Part shown: one piece after another, positions 58,452-64,000 of the stretch
Layout: every line of letters starts with the position of its first letter
Position numbering within the stretch: the stretch's first letter is position 1
Origin: Candidatus Thiodiazotropha sp. (ex Codakia rugifera)
GTDB taxonomy: Bacteria > Pseudomonadota > Gammaproteobacteria > Chromatiales > Chromatiaceae
Direction: 5' to 3'
Assembly: GCA_025656675.1 (NCBI GenBank)
Contig: JAHXHN010000002.1
Location: forward strand, 413,302 to 477,301
DNA: 64,000 nt
Made by a program: the position numbers and the translations under genes
The notes under the pieces: model-generated
Databases searched by the model: none
The model's input: only the letters and a program-made list of their open reading frames with translations
What the model was told of the DNA's origin: nothing

Positions 58452-58766
58452 TAGGGGAAGGCTTAAACAGTTAGTCAGACAAAAAATAGATACTGTTCGT
58501 AGATGATAAACCGCATTTATTTATCTGAATTTCTGCGTACAAAGGCATGTGCATTTTCACTAAGCGGTCAGCTTGATTCGTATGTTTCTCCCGTTTCCAA
58601 ACCATGTCTGGTGAAGATGCCATAGCGATCTGCACGCGCCAGCTGTAGTGGGAGCAGCCCGTACTCAACTATTGGAATGGGTATCTTGATTATCTTGTGA
58701 AGGCAAACAGTGTGACGTACTAGAAAATGAAGTGTTCATTCAGTCAAGGCAATAGATGTGAACAAT
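58452..58766. other. Non-coding stretch between the sensor kinase and carbonic anhydrase
   Basis: About 315 bases between convergent genes. A short CCCC...GGGG hairpin (about 58443-58458) follows the kinase stop. No gene-like frame was seen. Confidence 0.35.
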
Positions 58767-58793
58767 AACCCCTCTCCGAAGAGGAGAGGGGTT
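58767..58793. terminator. Bidirectional terminator beside carbonic anhydrase
   Basis: AACCCCTCTCC and GGAGAGGGGTT form an 11-pair stem with a 5-base loop. T-runs follow on the plus strand (TTTTG) and A-rich sequence precedes it, so it can end the minus-strand carbonic anhydrase transcript and reads from the other side. Confidence 0.75.
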
Positions 58794-58807
58794 TTGCGTG
58801 TAAGTCG

Positions 58808-59368
58808 TCAGGCACCGGAAACTTTAACTAATTTACCCGACTTACAGTCGTAGATATAGCCATAAACGGGAATGTCATCGGGTACCAGAGGGTGATGCTT
58901 GATTCTTTGTACATCCTCAATGACGCTTTTGGCGTTATCCGAGATTGTCAGCCAATTTATATACTTCCCTTCCACTGAGCCGGGTCCATCGCCTGAATCA
59001 TGCCAACCATTCTTATCGACACTGGATGTTTTCAGACTGCTTGCTAGCAGGTCACTCATGATTTCATTGGTAAATGTCAGCATACCGCAATCAGTGTGGT
59101 GAATGACAAACCACTCCTGTGTACCCAGCAATTTGTAGGAAATGACCAGTGAGCGGATAGCATCATCACTTGCTCTACCACCGGCATTGCGAATGACATG
59201 AGCATCACCTTCAGACAATCCGGCAAACTTGGCTGGATCCAGTCGTGCATCCATACAAGTCAATATGGCAAAACGGCGGCCAGGAGGCATTGGAAGCTTA
59301 GCCTTGTCACCAAAATCTGCCGAGTAAACTTTATTTGCCGCTAATACTTCATCATGTATTTTGCTCAT
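58808..59368 (-). CDS. Beta-class carbonic anhydrase
   Basis: This 186-residue cytoplasmic enzyme interconverts CO2 and bicarbonate. The zinc ligands are in [10 protein letters not shown] (Cys with Asp-Arg dyad) and HHTDCGML (His and Cys), with [15 protein letters not shown] as the family signature. In a CO2-fixing sulfur oxidiser it could support carbon supply, but no carboxysome or RuBisCO genes lie in the window. Start ATG with a GGAGAAG site. Confidence 0.92.
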   Translation of the reverse strand: MSKIHDEVLAANKVYSADFGDKAKLPMPPGRRFAILTCMDARLDPAKFAGLSEGDAHVIRNAGGRASDDAIRSLVISYKLLGTQEWFVIHHTDCGMLTFTNEIMSDLLASSLKTSSVDKNGWHDSGDGPGSVEGKYINWLTISDNAKSVIEDVQRIKHHPLVPDDIPVYGYIYDCKSGKLVKVSGA

Positions 59369-59720
59369 GAATCTTCTCCTCGCGTCATTTTTTTAGTAGG
59401 TACCAATCAAATAGGTATAGTGTTGAATGATAAGCACGCACTTCATCCTGTTTTGACAGTAACACCACCCATTTATTAATCCACATTCACCGCTAAGATG
59501 TAAGGAAAGCTCAGCAAAATACTGAATTTATGGCCTGATTGACTAATGTTGCGATTTAAAAAGGAAATTATAGGGTTTACTGGTTATTTCCTATGGCCAT
59601 CCATTGTGATTCCCTGAGCAATACGCGGTTTTTTTCTGATCATTAGGCAGGTGACTGCGGATTAGATTGATACGCGAGTTATGGCAGGAGTTAAGGTTAA
59701 CAAACACAGGGAGACGAGTC
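59369..59720. other. Non-coding stretch between divergent genes
   Basis: About 350 bases between the divergent carbonic anhydrase and DUF1304 genes. No repeat or coding frame of note; the promoters must lie here but none is clear. Confidence 0.35.
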
Positions 59721-60077
59721 GTGTCAACCATTGCAAATGTTATCGTCGGTCTTATTGCACTCCTGCATATCTATATTCTGTTTCTTGAGATGTTTCTTTG
59801 GGATAAACCAACAGGATTGCGTGTATTCAAGCAAACCCGGGAGGTGGCAACAGCATCAAAGGTATTGGCAGCGAATCAAGGGCTCTATAATGGCTTTCTT
59901 GCAGCTGGGCTGATCTGGGGTTTGAGTCTGGGTTCCGGTGGCAATGCTATAAAGGTGTTCTTTTTGTGTTGTATTCTGGTTGCCGGTATATATGGCGCAG
60001 TGACTGTAGGTCGCAAGATCCTTTTTATCCAGGCTGTTCCGGCAGCCATCGGTCTCGTGTTTATTCTTCTGTCGTGA
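59721..60077 (+). CDS. DUF1304 family membrane protein
   Basis: This 118-residue protein has four predicted membrane helices. The segment LIALLHIYILFLEMFLW and the conserved NQGLYNGFLAAGLIWGL fit the DUF1304 family, whose function is unknown. The GTG at 59721 behind GGGAG is chosen; an earlier in-frame start at 59667 would add a charged 18-residue extension without a good ribosome site. It stands alone. Confidence 0.82.
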   Translation: MSTIANVIVGLIALLHIYILFLEMFLWDKPTGLRVFKQTREVATASKVLAANQGLYNGFLAAGLIWGLSLGSGGNAIKVFFLCCILVAGIYGAVTVGRKILFIQAVPAAIGLVFILLS

Positions 60078-60115
60078 TGAACTATATGTGCTTGATCCCT
60101 AAACCGTGGATCAGT

Positions 60116-60131
60116 GTTAACAGGCCCTAGG
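60116..60131 (-). repeat. TAGGGCCTGTTAACAC dispersed repeat, single arm
   Basis: The exact reverse complement of the 16-base motif at 10672-10687 (here GTGTTAACAGGCCCTA). It follows the DUF1304 gene by about 38 bases. Confidence 0.6.
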
Positions 60132-60334
60132 GAAAGCGCTGCGAAATAGCTTGACTTACGGTGATAAACGCATTAGGTTGAAGACCAAGTAGAAAGAAAG
60201 TCTTTTGTTTACAATCTCCATTTCGTGTTTTATTCGTAAAATTCTCGTCCTGTAGTTTCTAAGTTTCAGTCTATTTTTCCACTGTCCATGCCTCTTGAAG
60301 GCGTATTTGTTTTTCAAAATTACAGGATATTATT

Positions 60335-60544
60335 ATGTCTAACACAGTAACTGGAACCGTTAAATGGTTCAACGAAGCTAAAGGTTTTGGCTTTATCGAG
60401 CAGAAATCCGGTCCAGATGTTTTTGCTCACTTCAGTGCGATTGCCAGCTCGGGATTCAAAACCCTGGCAGAAGGCCAGCAAGTTGAGTTTACGGTCACTC
60501 AGGGCCAGAAAGGTCCACAAGCAGAGAATATTGTCGTTATTTAA
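60335..60544 (+). CDS. Cold-shock protein (CspA family)
   Basis: This 69-residue single-stranded nucleic-acid-binding protein has RNP1 KGFGFIEQ and RNP2 VFAHFSAI on a five-stranded OB fold. It starts [19 protein letters not shown]. About 100 or more bases of likely untranslated leader precede it, as is common for cold-shock genes. The AGGA ribosome site is 8 bases upstream and a strong terminator follows. Confidence 0.95.
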   Translation: MSNTVTGTVKWFNEAKGFGFIEQKSGPDVFAHFSAIASSGFKTLAEGQQVEFTVTQGQKGPQAENIVVI

Positions 60545-60607
60545 ATTACTGCAATGCCATAGCTTAGGCTAACGGCGCTGTATTTTAAAAATAGCTTCCA
60601 CGAAAAA

Positions 60608-60637
60608 AGGCAGGCCTTGATGGCCTGCCTTTTTTTT
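60608..60637 (+). terminator. Intrinsic terminator after the cold-shock gene
   Basis: AGGCAGGCC and GGCCTGCCT form a 9-pair stem with a TTGAT loop, flanked by A6 and followed by T7. Confidence 0.92.
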
Positions 60638-60666
60638 ACAAGATTTCCACTGTCCCATTGCTTGAA

Positions 60667-60700
60667 TAGAGCCTGCTCGTAATTTTATGAACAGGCTCTA
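60667..60700. repeat. Short palindrome related to the GAGCCTGTT family
   Basis: TAGAGCCTG and CAGGCTCTA are perfect inverse arms around a 16-base centre. The arm resembles the GAGCCTGTTAACGC arm of the palindrome at 6322-6375, but the match is short. Confidence 0.4.
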
Positions 60701-60763
60701 ATTAGATCTGTGTTCAGGCGCTTGTAACATTTCATGTTGTCGATTGGGCTGCAAAAAATTTTG

Positions 60764-61621
60764 TCAGCTCTCTTGTCGCCGGTTATCTGGGTTCTCACTA
60801 GTAATTGTAATATTTCGTAACTGTTTTGCGCATGTATGAATATGCCGTGCCTTTGCATGCATGATCTGAAAATAGTGTTCAGGTCCTGGATCTATTCTCT
60901 GCTGGGCTTTACCCACACCACGACAGGTTGCTGTGGGATATGTGGAGACCTTTTGTAATCCTATGCCTGACTCAGATGAATGGCTGACAGTGCGTACGAA
61001 GCGGTGACTGAAATAAGGATCGAATTCAGCAGCGAATTGTTCCGGTATCGGATCAAGGGGAGCGAGCATGGCCAAAATTTCACGCTCGGTTTTTTTTATC
61101 CGTTTCAGGAGCAGGATCTCATTGTCCAGATAACGCGCTGCATGATCCGGATCGATACGTACCAGTAGGGGTGTGAGCTGCTTGACAGCCATCATGGCGA
61201 TTCGTGGGTCGCTCCAGAAATGGAGATCCCGGGAGATTTGACGCGATGATTGTATGCCATTAAACCCTTTGCGCGGGAGCAGAGGAACGGTGTGGGAGAG
61301 TGTTGTAAAGCGATCCTTAACTGCTGGAAACTGTTGCAACATACCCGTCATGGAAGATTCAAGCCCGGCCCCCACCCAGATGACTAGATCAGCTGTCAAT
61401 AGCTGGCTCTTTTGAAATGGGTCCATTTCGTTGGTTGAGTCAATCTCCTGTTGAAACAGGAGAATCGGCTCACCCACACCTTGCATCAATGCCGATACTA
61501 GGGAGTGAATGGGTGGAAGACTCACGACCACCCGTGGCGTGGCAGCTAGTGACTGTACGCAAAATAGTGTTAGGAATGCAGCAACGAATTGTAAACGAAA
61601 TCTATTTCTCATCATCCTCAC
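60764..61621 (-). CDS. ZnuA-like metal-binding protein with atypical C-terminal half
   Basis: The first 190 residues match periplasmic zinc/manganese-binding proteins of ABC importers: signal peptide (to about residue 27), VVVSLPPIHSLVSALMQGVG with a ligand His, WVGAGLES and DLHFWSDPRIA with a second His. The third ligand segment (normally near HDAY) reads FAAEFDPYFSH and lacks that His, and the last 80 residues (for example GPEHYFQIMHAKARHIHTCA) only faintly resemble the second lobe and seem short. No permease or ATPase gene adjoins it. It may be a degenerate gene or a repurposed binding protein. Chain length 285. Confidence 0.7.
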   Translation of the reverse strand: MRMMRNRFRLQFVAAFLTLFCVQSLAATPRVVVSLPPIHSLVSALMQGVGEPILLFQQEIDSTNEMDPFQKSQLLTADLVIWVGAGLESSMTGMLQQFPAVKDRFTTLSHTVPLLPRKGFNGIQSSRQISRDLHFWSDPRIAMMAVKQLTPLLVRIDPDHAARYLDNEILLLKRIKKTEREILAMLAPLDPIPEQFAAEFDPYFSHRFVRTVSHSSESGIGLQKVSTYPTATCRGVGKAQQRIDPGPEHYFQIMHAKARHIHTCAKQLRNITITSENPDNRRQES

Positions 61622-61841
61622 CTTGATTCATGATTATTATGTAATCTAGGGATAACAAAAAATATGCCAATCAAGAATTTCTGGAAAATCAGTCGATTAC
61701 ATATTTCTTAATGCGTATGAGTGAGGCATAAGCTTATCAACTGTGTGATATGACAGATATCGACTGTGGATGATCAAGCTGGATGCCAGGCTATGGCTGT
61801 GCAAATACGATGGAATAGTCCTCCAAATTCAGCTTTTGATG

Positions 61842-64000
61842 CTATTGGTTTTTTAATGCTGGGCTTTCCGGTTGTCGTGACTTGTTCCTTTGCATCTTCT
61901 TTTTAAGTGAGAGATTCACCGGTTTCCAATAGTGACCGTCTTTGGAAAATGCAGCCCACCCCCACTTCAGCCAGGATAGCAATGAAAAGGCCAGCCACAA
62001 GGCCCACAACAGCATCAGGCCACGATAGACAAGCAATGGCGCAGAGATTACTGTGGCCTGGGGAAAGTGGTCAGCTACCCTGTCCTGATACCAGTTCATC
62101 TGATAGGCGGAGGAGGCATTGCCTTCGATCTGCATGGAGGGCAGGCCAAGCAGGCCCTGTTGCACTGACCAAAACAGAATACCGATAAAGACAATGGTCA
62201 GTAACACGACCCCGATTTGAGTGATATTAAATCGGTCCGCTTTGTGAGAGGGGTCTATCTTGCTTCGGTAATGGAGCAGGAAGAACCAGGCAACTACAGC
62301 CAGGCTTGAGATGATGGAGACCTGGGTCAACCCAATCCCCAGCAGGAACCATGATCCGGTTGAAAGTGGCAGGAAGCTGGCGGTCGTTCTGCCCAATAGT
62401 AGGGCGGCGATTAAAACCACCACTAGCAGGCTCCAGAAAAGCACTGCAGGACCCATCCGGGGACCCTCAGTCCAGAGTACCCAGCGACCCTGTCCCGGGT
62501 TGACGCTCAGGTTCGCATTGACACTCGCTACGCCGAGTGACAGCCCAGGGGTTTCCCAGAAGGATTTGATGCCTTCCCGTTGACGCCAGGCAAGCGTGTA
62601 GCGCTGTTCGCCCGGAACCACAGGAAGTGACAGGGTGCCATTTTCCGGCCTGAGTGGTAGTTGGCGATCATCTATTTTCAGCCATTGGAACTCGGCACCT
62701 TCAGGTAGTATCAGGTCGTGTTGTCCACCCTGGCTCGCTCTGAGTTTGAAAGACAATTCACTGTTTGTTACCCGCTTACCTGGTTGTACGGAGAGTCTGC
62801 TGTGGTTAACGGTCATAACATTGCCGGAGACGCCTTCCGGTCGAAGGATCTCAAGCATCACCTGTTCACCCGGCCAAGGCTGCCAGGTCGGTAACCAATT
62901 CCGTTTTGTATCCTGATGATGTACCGGTGGAATGCCGCTATGACGCAAATGCCACATAGGACCGATATCGACGAGCCAATGCTCTATCCATTGATCGGTA
63001 TCACTGGCCTCGAGTTCAATCTGATCATCAATATCCAATTTTGAACGCCATGCCACTTGTCGTTGGCTGGCGGATAGGGAGACGACTGCATGGTTGTTTT
63101 TTACACTGACAGCGTCACTCACCACCGATTCACCCGTCAGTAGTGGTAGGTGTAAGGTGACAGGTATCCCGACCGGTGTGACTCGATGGACAACCGTTGA
63201 GATTGTCCAATCCAATCCCAACTGGATAGTGCGCTCAACCTTGAAAAACGGTGGTAGTGCAGTCCCGGCAATTACAGGTTGCGTGTTATCCTGCGCCATG
63301 GATTTCGAACGGATTCGGGTCAAGGCTATCTGTTCCTGGGGGACACCGTTATGATCAATACCTTCAACAGACCAACCGGCCGCATTCACGATGACACGAT
63401 GGGGTTTCATCGGCAGCGGAATCTGCACCTCATTCAGCCGGGGTAGACCTACCTCCATTTGAATACGAAACACTCCTTTTTGCGCAACTATCCAGAGCTG
63501 ATTGTTTTTTCGAAATAAATGGGGTGTTGCTTGATTGCTCAAGGTGATACTCACCGGTGTTACGTGTCCGGTATCGACAGGCAGCGGTATAGCCACCGAT
63601 TCCAAGGCGTGCACGGTCAAGAACACCTTGTAAGATTGCTCATCCACAGTCAGTGCCATTTCATGAATTGAGGCGCATTCTGGCAGGCAATCCGGAGGCT
63701 GGGTGAGCCGCTGTTCAAGTTCGGCAAGCATTTCTGGGTCAGGGAGTTCAGCATAAGCACTGTCCGATACCGAGGACAATAAGGGCAACGACACGATAAC
63801 AACCATGAGTTTACTCATGGCAGGCAATCGAAGACGGATGCCTTTTTCTCGATCCAGTAGACGCCATCCCAATAGCAGGATTAAACCGATAGAGGTAAAT
63901 TTCAGCAGTGATGTCTGAATCGGTGAGAGTATATAGAGTCCGATGGTTTGATTGGCAGAAACGGGACCGTTCCAGTACAGACTGATTTTAGTCCAAGTCC
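61842..64000 (-). CDS. Large membrane-anchored protein of unknown function (partial, 5' end outside window)
   Basis: The frame is open from the stop at 61842 to the window edge, so at least 719 C-terminal residues are visible; an apparent TTG start at 63872 lies inside it. In order: a membrane-like stretch near 63880-63960 (ILSPIQTSLLKFTSIGLILL), a second hydrophobic segment ending SDSAYAEL, a long beta-rich soluble region of about 430 residues, then four or five membrane helices and a basic tail. The soluble part probably faces the periplasm. I do not recognise the family. The middle segment looks like a signal peptide, so an internal start at 63818 is a weaker alternative. Confidence 0.7.
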   Translation of the reverse strand, partial: TWTKISLYWNGPVSANQTIGLYILSPIQTSLLKFTSIGLILLLGWRLLDREKGIRLRLPAMSKLMVVIVSLPLLSSVSDSAYAELPDPEMLAELEQRLTQPPDCLPECASIHEMALTVDEQSYKVFLTVHALESVAIPLPVDTGHVTPVSITLSNQATPHLFRKNNQLWIVAQKGVFRIQMEVGLPRLNEVQIPLPMKPHRVIVNAAGWSVEGIDHNGVPQEQIALTRIRSKSMAQDNTQPVIAGTALPPFFKVERTIQLGLDWTISTVVHRVTPVGIPVTLHLPLLTGESVVSDAVSVKNNHAVVSLSASQRQVAWRSKLDIDDQIELEASDTDQWIEHWLVDIGPMWHLRHSGIPPVHHQDTKRNWLPTWQPWPGEQVMLEILRPEGVSGNVMTVNHSRLSVQPGKRVTNSELSFKLRASQGGQHDLILPEGAEFQWLKIDDRQLPLRPENGTLSLPVVPGEQRYTLAWRQREGIKSFWETPGLSLGVASVNANLSVNPGQGRWVLWTEGPRMGPAVLFWSLLVVVLIAALLLGRTTASFLPLSTGSWFLLGIGLTQVSIISSLAVVAWFFLLHYRSKIDPSHKADRFNITQIGVVLLTIVFIGILFWSVQQGLLGLPSMQIEGNASSAYQMNWYQDRVADHFPQATVISAPLLVYRGLMLLWALWLAFSLLSWLKWGWAAFSKDGHYWKPVNLSLKKKMQRNKSRQPESPALKNQ

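Noticed and set aside
58767-58793. GGAGAGGGGTT palindrome as a CRISPR repeat
   Set aside because: Only one copy is present, directly after a gene, with the structure of an intrinsic terminator.

Overview
The window looks like chromosome from a free-living or symbiotic sulfur-oxidising gammaproteobacterium (inference; a Chromatiales/Sedimenticola/Thiodiazotropha-like lineage would fit). The evidence is a flavocytochrome c sulfide dehydrogenase gene pair at the left edge, a class III (anaerobic) ribonucleotide reductase locus, many c-type cytochromes, a 14-gene complex I operon, and the common gammaproteobacterial order carA-carB-greA-yhbY-rlmE-ftsH-folP-glmM-tpiA-secG-tRNA-Leu-nuoA..N.

Layout. 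1-3.1 kb, minus strand: fccB (cut by the window edge), fccA, a secreted ankyrin-repeat protein and a NapC/NirT-type tetraheme cytochrome, probably one transcription direction feeding sulfide-derived electrons into the respiratory chain. 3.2-6.2 kb, minus: nrdD, a separate small overlapping reading frame that carries the glycyl-radical motif, and nrdG, behind two NrdR boxes and an FNR-type box. 6.4-10.6 kb: a metallo-beta-lactamase-fold hydrolase, a membrane thioredoxin, an unknown membrane coiled-coil protein, yacG, zapD and a dihydroorotate-dehydrogenase-like flavoprotein. 10.8-17.1 kb, plus: an OmpR-type two-component system, a MipA/OmpV outer-membrane protein and a MacAB-like ABC export module; GTTACA-like direct repeats with 10-bp spacing lie in front of both the regulator gene and the mipA-like gene. 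17.2-18 kb: an alpha/beta-hydrolase lipoprotein.

18.4-30.7 kb is the housekeeping block named above. A mobile-looking repeat with a frameshifted GxxExxY-type pseudogene sits between carA and carB. 30.8-45.7 kb is the complete nuoA-N operon (NADH:quinone oxidoreductase); a related inverted-repeat element without a recognisable gene lies between nuoK and nuoL. An initiator tRNA-fMet follows nuoN.

45.8-51.1 kb is the main accessory segment. It begins at tRNA-fMet and ends at a 29-bp partial copy of that tRNA. It holds a minus-strand cluster (two P460-type cytochromes, MsrB, a glutaredoxin-thioredoxin reductase fusion) with a divergent AraC-type regulator, suggesting a regulated defence against reactive nitrogen/oxygen species (inference). 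51.1-64 kb is a looser collection: a coiled-coil porin divergent from a BCCT osmolyte transporter, ferredoxin-NADP reductase, an orphan receiver-GAF-PAS histidine kinase, a beta-carbonic anhydrase, a DUF1304 membrane protein, a cold-shock protein, a degenerate-looking ZnuA-like protein and the end of a large membrane-anchored protein cut by the right edge. No rRNA, CRISPR array, integrase or intact insertion sequence was seen.
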